A stretch of 64,000 bases of DNA from Verrucosispora sioxanthis (GTDB taxonomy: Bacteria > Actinomycetota > Actinomycetes > Mycobacteriales > Micromonosporaceae), in the NCBI RefSeq assembly GCF_010560025.1, contig NZ_SAIY01000002.1, positions 682,001 through 746,000 of the forward strand, in the 5' to 3' direction. A model generated the notes under the pieces. The model was not told the origin of the DNA and did not search any database. It saw only the letters and a list, made by a program, of their open reading frames with translations. The translations under genes were made by a program, and so were the position numbers. This document shows positions 45,960-54,068 of this stretch, in pieces; positions within the stretch are counted from its first letter, which is position 1; each line of letters begins with the position of its first letter.

Positions 45960-47309
45960 TCACGTCCCGTCCGTGGGCAGCCACACCGTGAAGGTGCTGC
46001 CGCGACCCGGCTCGCTGGCCAGGTCGAGAGTGCCGCCGAGCAGGTTCACCAGCCGCCTGGCGTACGGCAGGCCGAGGCCGGTGCCGCCGACCCGAGCCGG
46101 GCCGGGCGCCTGGTAGAACTCCTCGAACACCCGGTCGTGCAGCTCTCCCGGAATGCCCGGCCCGGTGTCGGAGACGGTCAGCCGCCAACCGTCACCGTGC
46201 CGCTCGGCGCGCAGCCGGACCTCGCCCGCGGTGGTGAACTTGAGGCCGTTGTGCAGCAGGTTGCGCAGCACCTGGGCGAGCAGCACCTCGTCGGTGCGTA
46301 CCGTGGCCGGCGTGGCCGGCTCCTCCACCACCAGGTCGACGCCGTCGGCGGCCGGCAGTGCCCGCAGCGTGCCGCGCAACTGGCCGAAGACGGCGCGCAG
46401 GTCCACCTCGGACCATTCGGGCTCGATCCGCCCCGACTCCGCCTTGGCCAGGTCGAGCAGCTCATTGACCAACGTGAGCAGATCTGACGCCGAGGCACGG
46501 ATGAGCCCGACCTGGCGTTCCTGCTCGGTGGTCAGCGGGTCGGACGCGGAGTCGCCGAGCAGACGGGCCAACCCGATGATCGCAGTCACCGGTGCCCGTA
46601 GCTCATGGCTGACGTTCGCCAGGAAACGGCTCTTGGACTCGCTCGCCGCGCGCAGCTGGGCCGATTTCTCGTCCAGCTCCGCGTAGAGGGCCACCACACC
46701 CTGGTTGGTCGCCTCCAACTCGTCGGTGAGCTGCTGGTAGAGCGCCATCACGCCCTGGTTGGTCTGCTCCAGCTCCTCGTTGAGCCGAGCCAACTCGTCG
46801 CGCTGGTTGCGTACCTCGTCCAGGGCGTTGATCAGTTGGAGGTTCTGAGTGGCGAGTTCCTCCTCGGCGGTGCCCGGAGCGCTTTCGGCGAGTTGGGCGC
46901 GCAACTCCGCCAGGCGCTCGGGGGTGAGCGCCCGGGCGGTGGCCGGAACCCGTCGTGACATCCTGATGACCGTATCCCGCTCGACCGTCAACACGCTCAA
47001 TGTGTCCACCAGGCGTGCCACCGCGCCCGACTCCGGCTCGTACCGCCCACCTTGCAGGGGTGCCACCGGGGTGAGATCGACCCGCAGGTGACCGCGCCCG
47101 TCCGGCGCGTCGGCGACGGCGAAGACCACATCGGCCCCGCCGACCGCCCGTAACAGGTCACGAGCGACCTCACTCAACGCGGTGGCGATCCGGACCTGGT
47201 CCTGATGCTCCAGGCCGACCGCTGCGGCGACCTCCCGACCGCGCTGGCGGACCACGAAGATGTCCTGCTCCACCCGCAGTGTCATCTTCAGCAACGGCGT
47301 CGTGGTCAT
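45960..47309 (-). CDS. Soluble histidine kinase with RsbT-like N-terminal part
   Basis: Protein of 449 residues without membrane helices. The N-terminal about 130 residues resemble a degenerate anti-sigma kinase fold (EHQDQVRIATALSEVARDLLRA). A coiled coil follows with TNQGVMALYQQLTDELEATN, then HisKA (FLANVSHELRAP) and HATPase (NLLHNGLKFTTAG, DTGPGIP, GGTGLGLPYA). It has no receiver of its own, and the next gene supplies one. The ATG at 47309 overlaps the RsbX-like stop (ATGA). Confidence 0.92.
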   Translation of the reverse strand: MTTTPLLKMTLRVEQDIFVVRQRGREVAAAVGLEHQDQVRIATALSEVARDLLRAVGGADVVFAVADAPDGRGHLRVDLTPVAPLQGGRYEPESGAVARLVDTLSVLTVERDTVIRMSRRVPATARALTPERLAELRAQLAESAPGTAEEELATQNLQLINALDEVRNQRDELARLNEELEQTNQGVMALYQQLTDELEATNQGVVALYAELDEKSAQLRAASESKSRFLANVSHELRAPVTAIIGLARLLGDSASDPLTTEQERQVGLIRASASDLLTLVNELLDLAKAESGRIEPEWSEVDLRAVFGQLRGTLRALPAADGVDLVVEEPATPATVRTDEVLLAQVLRNLLHNGLKFTTAGEVRLRAERHGDGWRLTVSDTGPGIPGELHDRVFEEFYQAPGPARVGGTGLGLPYARRLVNLLGGTLDLASEPGRGSTFTVWLPTDGT

Positions 47310-48319
47310 GACCAGAGCCTCGCCACCAGCACCCCGGCGTCGTCGCGCCGGATGCCGGCGTCGCGCAGCAGGGTGGCGGCCACCACCAGGGGTGCCCGCC
47401 CGGCCAGGCCCGGGTAGTCCGCCAGTCGCCACCTGTCGACCACGCCGTCGGTGTGCATGACCAGCAGGCTGCCCGCCTCGAAGGGATAGTCGTACTGCCG
47501 GATCACCGGTCGTTGATGCCCGGCGATGCCGGGCAGCGAGACCAGGCCGCGACGCCGGCCGTCGCCGGTGGCCACGACGCCGGTGATGTTGCCCAGCCCG
47601 GCGTAGCGCAGCATGCCGGCCGCCGGATCCGGCTCGGCCACGGCGAGGGCCGCACCACGGGTGTGCGACATCGCCCGGTGCAGGTGACCGACCACCTCCG
47701 CCGGTGAGCCCGCCGGGGCGTCCCGGAAGGCGGCGAGCGCCGCGTCGGTGGCCGCCGCGGCCAGCGGCCCGTGCCCCAGACCGTCGGTGACCAGCACCTG
47801 ACGGCGGTCGCCCACGATCCGGACCGCGTACCCGTCCCCACTGACCGTCTCTCCGGTCAGCGGTCGGGTCAGTCCGCCGACCCAGGACGCCGCCGGGTCC
47901 GGGGCGGCGAACACCCGCACGGCGATGACCGTCCCCCGGCCCGGCCGGGAGTACGCGTCGAACCAGCTCGCCTGCCGCACGATCGCGCCCAGGCCGATGC
48001 CGAGGGTGCCGGCGGTGGAGTGCCCGTCACGGGCGGAGTCGGCGAGGTCGACCATGCCCGGACCGCTGTCGACCGCGATCATCTCCACGCCGGCGTCCAG
48101 CTCCCGGCGTACCGGGCGGAGCAGCAGCAACCCGTCGTCGGCATGCTTGATGAGGTTGCTGGTCAGCTCGGCAGCGACGATGGCCAGGTCGGCGATCCGC
48201 CCAGCGGGCAGACCCAATTGGCTGCCCAGCCGCTCGGCGGCCCGCCGCACGGCGCTGCCGGCGCTGCCGTTCTCCACCCGGAACCAGGTGCCCCGGTCGG
48301 TGACCGGTTCGACGGTCAC
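47306..48319 (-). CDS. RsbX-like phosphatase fused to an RsbT-like ATPase domain
   Basis: Protein of 337 residues. The N-terminal HATPase (about 10-140) has AAELTSNLIKHA, DSGPGM and GTLGIGLGA. The C-terminal half is a SpoIIE/RsbX phosphatase (VLVTDGLGHGPLAAAATDAAL, MHTDGVVDRW). Bacillus RsbX is only the phosphatase part and resets RsbS and RsbR; here both functions are joined. The GTG at 48319 overlaps the rsbT stop (GTGA). Confidence 0.9.
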   Translation of the reverse strand: MTVEPVTDRGTWFRVENGSAGSAVRRAAERLGSQLGLPAGRIADLAIVAAELTSNLIKHADDGLLLLRPVRRELDAGVEMIAVDSGPGMVDLADSARDGHSTAGTLGIGLGAIVRQASWFDAYSRPGRGTVIAVRVFAAPDPAASWVGGLTRPLTGETVSGDGYAVRIVGDRRQVLVTDGLGHGPLAAAATDAALAAFRDAPAGSPAEVVGHLHRAMSHTRGAALAVAEPDPAAGMLRYAGLGNITGVVATGDGRRRGLVSLPGIAGHQRPVIRQYDYPFEAGSLLVMHTDGVVDRWRLADYPGLAGRAPLVVAATLLRDAGIRRDDAGVLVARLWS

Positions 48320-48735
48320 CGGGACCACTTCGTGATCGTGATCCGGGTGCCCTGACCGGGCGCGGTCTGCACGTCGAACTCGTCGACCAGCCGGCGGGCG
48401 CCGCTCAGGCCGAGGCCGAGGCCACCACCGGTGGTGTAGCCGTCGGTCAGCGCGAGATCCAGGTCGGCGATGCCGGGACCGGAGTCGGCGAAGACGATCC
48501 TGATGCCGGGTCGCCGACCGTTGTCGATGGCGGTCACCTCGACCGTCCCGCCGCCGCCGTAGACGAGCGTGTTGCGGGCGAGTTCACTGGCCGCGGTGAC
48601 CACCTTCGTCTGGTCGACCAGGGAGAGCCGGACCGCCACGGCCACGGTACGCACCAGCTGGCGGACGCGTACGACGTCCTCGTCGCTGCCGACCGACTGC
48701 GTCTGGGGGCGGCCCAGGTCGACCCCGCTGGTCAC
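48316..48735 (-). CDS. rsbT: Stressosome switch kinase RsbT
   Basis: Protein of 139 residues of the RsbT type: N box ASELARNTLVYGGGG, G1 DSGPGI and G2 GGGLGLGLSGARRLVDEF. RsbT phosphorylates RsbS and RsbR, leaves the stressosome on stress and activates a downstream phosphatase. It overlaps rsbS by 4 bp (GTGA). The start is the GTG at 48735. Confidence 0.95.
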   Translation of the reverse strand: MTSGVDLGRPQTQSVGSDEDVVRVRQLVRTVAVAVRLSLVDQTKVVTAASELARNTLVYGGGGTVEVTAIDNGRRPGIRIVFADSGPGIADLDLALTDGYTTGGGLGLGLSGARRLVDEFDVQTAPGQGTRITITKWSR

Positions 48736-49145
48736 GGTGACGCCGTCGGCTCTGGGACCAGATCGTCGTCCGGGTCGTCATGGTCGTCGTCAGCCCGGTC
48801 GATCGCGATGAGTTCCATTCCGCGCTCGACGTTGAGGGCGGTACGGATGCCGTTGAGTGACAGCCCCAGTTCGACCAGGGTGATGGCGACGGCCGGGCGC
48901 ATCCCCACGACCACCGTCTCCGCGTCGAGCACCCGCGAGATCGAGGCGATGGTGGAGAGCATCCGACCGACGAAGGAATCGACGATGTCCAGTGCGGTGA
49001 TGTCGATGATCACCCCGTGGCAGCCGGTCGCGACGATCCGCTCGGCCAGGTCTTCCTGAAGTGCGACCGCCGTCTGGTCGGACATGTCCACCTGGATGGA
49101 GACCAGCAGGATGTTGCCGATCTTGAGGATCGGCACCCGCTCCAT
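48732..49145 (-). CDS. rsbS: Stressosome scaffold RsbS
   Basis: STAS protein of 137 residues. The phosphoacceptor Ser is in DIVDSFVGRML, matching the RsbS pattern DSF-x-x-RML. It forms the stressosome core with RsbR. The C-terminal tail is acidic (DDDHDDPDDD), longer than in Bacillus. The ATG at 49145 overlaps the rsbR stop (TGATG) after GGGAGG; a GTG at 49148 is adjacent. Confidence 0.95.
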   Translation of the reverse strand: MERVPILKIGNILLVSIQVDMSDQTAVALQEDLAERIVATGCHGVIIDITALDIVDSFVGRMLSTIASISRVLDAETVVVGMRPAVAITLVELGLSLNGIRTALNVERGMELIAIDRADDDHDDPDDDLVPEPTASP

Positions 49146-50005
49146 CACGCCTCCCGACGCGACTGGCGGCGGGAGGCCTCGACCCCGGTGAGCCGCAGCA
49201 CGTGCCGCAGCGCGTCGGCGAGACTCGCCTTGGTGGCGATGTCGCCGAACTCGATGCCGAGCGCGACGATGGTCTGCGCGATCTGTGGCCGGATGCCGGA
49301 GATGATGCAGTCGGCACCCATCAGCCGGGCGGCCACCACGGTCTTCAGGATGTGCTGGGCCACCTGCGTGTCCACCGCCGGCACGCCGGTGATGTCGATG
49401 ATCGCGTACGGCGAGCCGGTGTCGACCAGGGTCTGCAGCAGCCGTTCCATCACCACCTGGGCGCGGGCCGAGTCGAGCGTGCCGACCAGCGGCACCGCCA
49501 CCACGCCCTCCCAGAGCTTGACCACCGGGGTGGAGAGCTCCAGCAGTTGCTCGGCCTGATCGGCGATCAGGCTCTCCCGGGTGCGGACGAAGGTCTCGAA
49601 GGTGAACAGGCCCATCTGGTCGACGAGCGCCGAGAAGGAGACGTAGTCACGCAGCGTCCCGGCATCCTGGTCGGCCTGAAGAACGCTGAGCAGCGCCTCC
49701 TTGAGGGCGAACACGCCGGTGGCGGTCTCGGTGGCGGAGAAGCCCTGCCGGGCCTGGCCGCGGGAGAACTCGGCGAGCACGGCCCGCAACTCGGTGGCGT
49801 CCTCGGCGTTCAGGTCCACCGCGCCCTTGCTGAGGGCGTCGACCAGGGCGCGGTGCAGCTCCTGCACCTGCCGGACCAGTTCGGCCTGACTGAGCCGGCC
49901 CCGCAACTGCCCGGCGATGATCTCCGTCCACCGCTGGGTGACCAGCTCGGCCCGGCTGGTCAGCAGCTCGCCCAACCGGCCGCTCTCGTCAGCGCTGAGC
50001 GCCAT
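49145..50005 (-). CDS. rsbR: Stressosome sensor RsbR
   Basis: Protein of 286 residues with an N-terminal helical globin-like RsbR_N domain (about 10-150) and a C-terminal STAS domain (about 165-280). The conserved Thr of the VDTQVAQHIL motif and GIRPQIAQTIV are present. The N-terminal domain projects from the stressosome and is thought to sense stress. It is the first gene of the operon rsbR-rsbS-rsbT-rsbX-like-kinase-receiver/PP2C. The ATG at 50005 follows AGGGGGG. Confidence 0.95.
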   Translation of the reverse strand: MALSADESGRLGELLTSRAELVTQRWTEIIAGQLRGRLSQAELVRQVQELHRALVDALSKGAVDLNAEDATELRAVLAEFSRGQARQGFSATETATGVFALKEALLSVLQADQDAGTLRDYVSFSALVDQMGLFTFETFVRTRESLIADQAEQLLELSTPVVKLWEGVVAVPLVGTLDSARAQVVMERLLQTLVDTGSPYAIIDITGVPAVDTQVAQHILKTVVAARLMGADCIISGIRPQIAQTIVALGIEFGDIATKASLADALRHVLRLTGVEASRRQSRREA

Positions 50006-50170
50006 GGCAATACCCCCCTAGACCTGGACCGGCCGGACTCTATCACCGGGGCCCGACGAACTACTTGTCGCAGAGCAACGGAATGACGGTGACCACCTGA
50101 TACTGCTCCCGTTCTGCGTACCACGGTCCGGGTGGGATACCGTTCCACCGATAAACAGGAGGTCTGGCGA

Positions 50171-50527
50171 ATGTCCTTGACGGTGCACACGGAACAGCGC
50201 GGTGACGTGGTCGTCGTGTCGGTCGCGGGCGAGTTGGACATGGCCACCGCACCGCAGTTGCAGGACCAGATCACCGACCTGCTCGACAAGGGGCGCAGTC
50301 GCCTCGTGTTCGACCTGTCGGACGTCTCGTTCTGCGACTCTACCGGTCTGTCGGTCTTCGTCCGCGCGAAGAACAGCTGCGACGAGGCCGGCGGCGTGGT
50401 CCGACTCGCCGCGCCCCAGCGCGGCGTGCTGCGGATCCTGGAGGTGAGTGGCCTGGTCGAGGTGCTGCACACGTACCCCACCGTCGAGCAGGCGGTCGCC
50501 GGCGATCCGACGCCGGCCTCCTCCTGA
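50171..50527 (+). CDS. RsbV-like anti-anti-sigma factor
   Basis: STAS protein of 118 residues with the phosphoacceptor Ser in SFCDSTGLSVFVRAK. It is divergent from the stressosome operon, so it is a candidate target of the PP2C phosphatases there. The ATG at 50171 follows AGGAGGT. No sigma factor or RsbW kinase gene is present in the window. Confidence 0.93.
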   Translation: MSLTVHTEQRGDVVVVSVAGELDMATAPQLQDQITDLLDKGRSRLVFDLSDVSFCDSTGLSVFVRAKNSCDEAGGVVRLAAPQRGVLRILEVSGLVEVLHTYPTVEQAVAGDPTPASS

Positions 50528-50537
50528 CCGTGACGCC

Positions 50538-51884
50538 TCAACGCTCGTCCTCGATGTAGCGGGGGCGAGCGATCAGCACGCCCGCGCAGGTCTGTACGGC
50601 CAGGGCGACCAGCAGGAAGCCGATCGGCGCCAGCCATCCCCCGGTCGCGTCGTGCAGGATCCCGACCAGCAGCGGGCCCAACGCCGCGATGACGTAGCCC
50701 GTGCTCTGCGCGAAGGCCGACAGCGCCACCGTGCCGTCGGCGGTGCGGGCCCGCAGCCCGATGGTGGCCAGGATGAGCGGGAAGGCACCCTGCCCGAACG
50801 CCAGCAGCACCACCCACACCAGCGCCCCGCCGCGCGGCGCGAACGCCAGACCCAGGTACGCCAGACTGGAGGCGGCGGTCAGTGCGAAGACCAACGGCCG
50901 CAGGCTGCCCAGTCGGCCGGCAAGCGTCGGCATCAGCAACGCGATCGGCACCCCGAGCGCGGTCACTCCAGCGAGCAGCAGGCCGGCGTCCTGCGGGCGG
51001 AAACCCGCGTCCCGGAACATCTGGGCCAACCAGCCCATGATCGCGTAACCACTCAGCGACTGCGCCCCGAAGTAGACCGCCATCGCCCAGCCGAGCCGGG
51101 TGCGTCCGGGCCGCACTCCCGAACGGCGGGCGGTGCCACCTCGCCGTGCGGCGGTCCGGCCGCGCAGCGCCGCCGGCAGCCACGGCAGTACGGCCACCGC
51201 CGCCAGCCCGGCCCAGACCCCCAGCCCGGCCCGCCAACTGCCGAAGGCGTGCGCCACCGGCACCGCGGAGGCGGCAGCCACCGTCGTGCCCACCGTCAGC
51301 GCCATCGTGTACGCCCCGGTGACCAGCCCGGTGCGATGCGGGAAGTGCTGCTTGACGAGCATCGGCAGGAGGATGTTCGCCACCGCGATCCCGGCCAGCG
51401 CGAGCGCGCTGGTGGCCAGGAACACCACGGCGGAGCCGGTGACCGCCCGCAACACCTGCCCGACGGTGAGGGCCAGCATCGCCAGCACCAGCAGCCGGGC
51501 CGGGGAGAACCGGCGGACCAGCCACGGGGTTGCCGCGCCGAGCCCGGCGAACGCGATGGTGGGCAGGGTGGTGACGAATCCGGCCATCGTCCCGGAGAGG
51601 GCCAGACCGACGCGTACCTCGTCGAGCAGCGCGCCGAGGCTGGTGACGGCGGCCCGCAGGTTGAGCGCCACCAGCAGCATCCCGGCCAGCACCAGCCATG
51701 CCGGGTTGACCCGCGACGTGGTCGCAGCCGCGCCGCCGGCCGGGCCGACCGCGCCCGGGAACCTCTCAGCCGTCCCAACGTCGCCGGTCGGGACGCCCTG
51801 ACCGGTGACCGCACGCGTCGGGGCGGCCTGGCGGGTGACCGCGTCCGTCGGGACGGCGGGGACGGCAGAGGGTGACGGGGGCAT
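50538..51884 (-). CDS. MFS transporter, CynX/NimT family
   Basis: Carrier of 448 residues with twelve predicted helices after an unusual Pro/Thr/Gly-rich N-terminal tail of about 50 residues. LNLRAAVTSLGALLDEVR at helix 1 and GLGAATPWLVRRFSPARLL after helix 2 match the CynX/NimT branch (cyanate, 2-nitroimidazole or similar). It is divergent from a GntR regulator, with overlapping promoters. The start is the ATG at 51884, with TAGGTT 7 nt upstream. Confidence 0.92.
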   Translation of the reverse strand: MPPSPSAVPAVPTDAVTRQAAPTRAVTGQGVPTGDVGTAERFPGAVGPAGGAAATTSRVNPAWLVLAGMLLVALNLRAAVTSLGALLDEVRVGLALSGTMAGFVTTLPTIAFAGLGAATPWLVRRFSPARLLVLAMLALTVGQVLRAVTGSAVVFLATSALALAGIAVANILLPMLVKQHFPHRTGLVTGAYTMALTVGTTVAAASAVPVAHAFGSWRAGLGVWAGLAAVAVLPWLPAALRGRTAARRGGTARRSGVRPGRTRLGWAMAVYFGAQSLSGYAIMGWLAQMFRDAGFRPQDAGLLLAGVTALGVPIALLMPTLAGRLGSLRPLVFALTAASSLAYLGLAFAPRGGALVWVVLLAFGQGAFPLILATIGLRARTADGTVALSAFAQSTGYVIAALGPLLVGILHDATGGWLAPIGFLLVALAVQTCAGVLIARPRYIEDER

Positions 51885-51891
51885 GACCTCG

Positions 51892-51901
51892 AACCTACAA
51901 T
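51892..51901. promoter_or_regulatory. Overlapping divergent -10 elements of MFS and GntR genes
   Basis: On the minus strand TAGGTT (51892-51897) ends 7 nt before the MFS ATG. On the plus strand TACAAT (51896-51901) fits the GntR gene. Binding of one polymerase would exclude the other. Confidence 0.45.
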
Positions 51902-51934
51902 CATGGGATGAATTTCGGCGAGAGGTTGTAACCA

Positions 51935-52617
51935 GTGCCACCGGCAGTCGACGTCACCCCGGTGCCGCCGCGCGGCCGGCGGGTCCGGGAGACCATCGCC
52001 CAGCTCCGGCAGCGAATCATGGACGGCGAGTGGCCGGTGGGCGGGCGGATCCCTACCGAACCGCAACTGGTCGAGACCCTCGGCGTGGGGCGCAACACGG
52101 TGCGTGAGGCCGTCCGCGCGCTGGCCCACGCCGGGGTGCTGGAGTGCCGCCAGGGCTCCGGCACCTACGTCCTCTCCACCGACGAACTCGCTCCGGTGGT
52201 GGCCCGCCGGCTCACCGACGACCGGATGACCGAGGTGATCGAGGTACGCCGTGCCTTCGAGGTGGAGGCCGCCCGGCTCGCCGCTCGGCGGCGTACCCCG
52301 AGGACCTGGCCGCCCTCGACGACGCGCTCGCCGCCCGCGAGGCGGCCTGGCGCGGCGGCCGGGTCGCCGAGTTCGTGGCGGCCGACGCCGCGCTGCACAC
52401 CGCGGTGGTCGCGGCGGCGCACAACGCCATGCTCGCCGAGTTGTACGCCTCGGTCGGCACCGCGATGCGCAGCACGCTCACCCAGGCCATGGGCGACGCG
52501 CTGACGCCGGACCGGCACGTCGACCACACCCGGCTGGTGGCCGCCATCCGGGCCGGCGATCCGGAGCTGGCCGCCCGGGAGGCCGGCACTTTTCTGGAGC
52601 CCCCGCCCGGGGCATAG
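51935..52617 (+). pseudogene. GntR/FadR-type regulator, reading frame broken once
   Basis: The GTG at 51935 follows GAGAGG and opens a GntR winged helix (RIPTEPQLVETLGVGRNTVREAVRAL). At CCCC followed by GA (52296-52299) the FCD effector domain continues in another frame (EDLAALDDALAAREAAW to AAREAGTFLE). One missing C would restore RRTPEDLAALDD. The intact protein of about 228 residues is normal for FadR-type regulators and probably controls the divergent MFS carrier. Likely a base-calling error. Confidence 0.85.
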
Positions 52618-52655
52618 GTTGTCCCCGACATAGACGGGACACCTCGGGAGTACGG

Positions 52656-53117
52656 ATGCTCAAGGGCTTCAAAGACTTCATCATGCGCGGCAACGTCATC
52701 GACCTCGCGGTCGGCGTCGTGATCGGCGCCGCGTTCACCGGGCTGGTCACGGCGTTCACCAACTCGTTTCTCCAGCCGATCATCAAGATGGTCGGCGCCT
52801 CGCCCGCCGGGCCGGGAGCCCGCGTCAAGCTCGGCACCGGGAACTACATCGAGTGGGGACAGTTCCTCAACGCCCTGATCACTTTCGTACTGACCGCCGC
52901 GGTGCTGTACTTCCTGGTGGTGTTTCCGATGAACCGGCTGGCGGAGCGTCGCCAGCGGGGCGAGGAGCCGCCGCCGGCCGCGCCGAGCGAGGAGATCAAG
53001 TTGCTCACCGAGATCCGGGACGCACTCGTCGCCGCCGGCCGGACCACCCCGGCCCAGCAGCGCGGGGCCCTGGACGACGCGCTCGGCCGGCGGGACGAAC
53101 CGCCCGCCGCGCGCTGA
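52656..53117 (+). CDS. mscL: Large-conductance mechanosensitive channel MscL
   Basis: Channel protein of 153 residues. The first helix region MLKGFKDFIMRGNVIDLAVGVVIGAAF is diagnostic. The second helix (LNALITFVLTAAVLYFLVVF) and a cytoplasmic helix (EEIKLLTEIRDALV) follow. It opens under membrane tension to release solutes. The ATG at 52656 follows GGGAG. Confidence 0.96.
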   Translation: MLKGFKDFIMRGNVIDLAVGVVIGAAFTGLVTAFTNSFLQPIIKMVGASPAGPGARVKLGTGNYIEWGQFLNALITFVLTAAVLYFLVVFPMNRLAERRQRGEEPPPAAPSEEIKLLTEIRDALVAAGRTTPAQQRGALDDALGRRDEPPAAR

Positions 53118-53170
53118 ATCCGGCAACCGCACATCGACCCCTGCGGGAATCCCGCAGGAGTCGCCTTGTG

Positions 53171-53186
53171 TCGAACAGATGTTCGA
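53171..53186. promoter_or_regulatory. LexA (SOS) box
   Basis: TCGAACAGATGTTCGA is a perfect palindromic match to the actinobacterial LexA consensus (TCGAAC-N4-GTTCGA). It directly abuts a TAGAGT -10 and lies 13 bp before a start codon. Confidence 0.85.
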
Positions 53187-53192
53187 TAGAGT
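53187..53192 (+). promoter_or_regulatory. -10 element TAGAGT, leaderless layout, next to LexA box
   Basis: TAGAGT ends 7 nt before the ATG at 53200. The LexA box covers the adjoining upstream bases. Confidence 0.55.
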
Positions 53193-53199
53193 CCGGGCC

Positions 53200-53433
53200 A
53201 TGGAGCAGCGGAAACACCTGTGGAACGGGAAGTGGGGGCGACTGGCCCGGCGGGACGTCTTCCTCCGGACGGATGCCGACCGATGGTTCGTCGAGCAACG
53301 CGCCGGCGGCGCCGAGGGCGTCTCCCGGTTCTACGAGTACGACACCGTCGACGAGGCCGAGGACACCATCCGCGCGCTGCTCCAAGGCACCGACACCTGG
53401 CGGGAACTAACCCCCCGCCCCCCAACCCCCTGA
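53200..53433 (+). CDS. Small LexA-controlled protein of unknown function
   Basis: Protein of 77 residues, basic at the start (MEQRKHLWNGKWGRLARRDV), then FLRTDADRWFVEQRAGG and an acidic helix DTVDEAEDTIRALLQG. There is no membrane helix or recognised domain. The promoter carries a perfect LexA box, so induction by DNA damage is expected. The ATG at 53200 is preferred over 53179 because the latter lies inside the LexA box. The last residues (TPRPPTP) come from the C-rich border of a palindromic element. Function unknown. Confidence 0.75.
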   Translation: MEQRKHLWNGKWGRLARRDVFLRTDADRWFVEQRAGGAEGVSRFYEYDTVDEAEDTIRALLQGTDTWRELTPRPPTP

Positions 53434-53473
53434 CCCACCCCCACCCCCACCCCCACCCCCGCTCCCACTCGCG

Positions 53474-53531
53474 TTGATCAAGAAGTTTTGGTCGGGATTC
53501 GCGGCGCTGCCGACCGGAACTTCTTGATCAA
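53474..53531. repeat. Palindromic element copy 2
   Basis: Arms of 22 nt (53474-53495, 53510-53531) pair with two G.T positions around a 14-nt loop. The outer end reads TTGATCAAGAAGTT. A long C-rich tract lies to the left (about 53410-53466) and a G-rich tract to the right (about 53533-53590). Confidence 0.8.
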
Positions 53532-53602
53532 TCGGGTGGGGTGAGGGGGAGGGCGGGGGTGGGGTGGGTTTAGGGGGTGGGGAGGGTGGGAACCGCGCGG
53601 GG

Positions 53603-53977
53603 ATGGAGCAGCAGGGCATCGATCAGCGGACAACCCTCTCGCGGGTCACCACCGGCATGCGGGTGGTCGACTCGGCCGGCGTCGACGTGGGCACCGTGGA
53701 CCTCGTGCAGCGCGGCGACCCGAACGCGGTGACCGTGCAGGCACCGACCACCGACCCCGGGAGCAGCCTGGACGAACTGATCGAATCCGCGACCGTGGAG
53801 GAACCGGACGTGCCGGCGGACCTGGCCGCCCGACTGCTACGCACCGGCTACCTCAAGGTCTCCACCGAGCTGGTACCCACCGGCGCCGTCTACGTCCTCG
53901 CCGACCAGATCTCCACCGTCACCCCCACCGAGGTAACCCTCAACACCCCCGCCACCACCCTCCCCCCAGAGTCCTAA
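53603..53977 (+). CDS. PRC-barrel-like small protein
   Basis: Protein of 124 residues. The part MRVVDSAGVDVGTVDLVQRGDPNAVTV resembles the start of a PRC-barrel fold; a helix (LAARLLRTGYLKV) and a second strand pair (STELVPTGAVYVLADQI) follow. There is no signal peptide or membrane helix. Such proteins may bind RNA or other proteins; the role here is unknown. The ATG at 53603 follows a G-rich sequence that could serve as ribosome site. Confidence 0.7.
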   Translation: MEQQGIDQRTTLSRVTTGMRVVDSAGVDVGTVDLVQRGDPNAVTVQAPTTDPGSSLDELIESATVEEPDVPADLAARLLRTGYLKVSTELVPTGAVYVLADQISTVTPTEVTLNTPATTLPPES

Positions 53978-54005
53978 CCCACCCCCACCCACCCCCGGAC
54001 CACTC

Positions 54006-54068
54006 CGTCGATCATGAAGTTATTGCCGTGGGTAGGCGCTTGCCGGGGCAACAACTTCATGATCGACG
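54006..54068. repeat. Palindromic element copy 3, within the luxR 3' end
   Basis: Arms of 22 nt (54006-54027, 54047-54068) match as inverted repeats in 21 of 22 positions around a 19-nt loop. The outer end reads CGTCGATCATGAAGTT. The last about 16 codons and the stop of the LuxR gene lie in this element. Confidence 0.8.
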
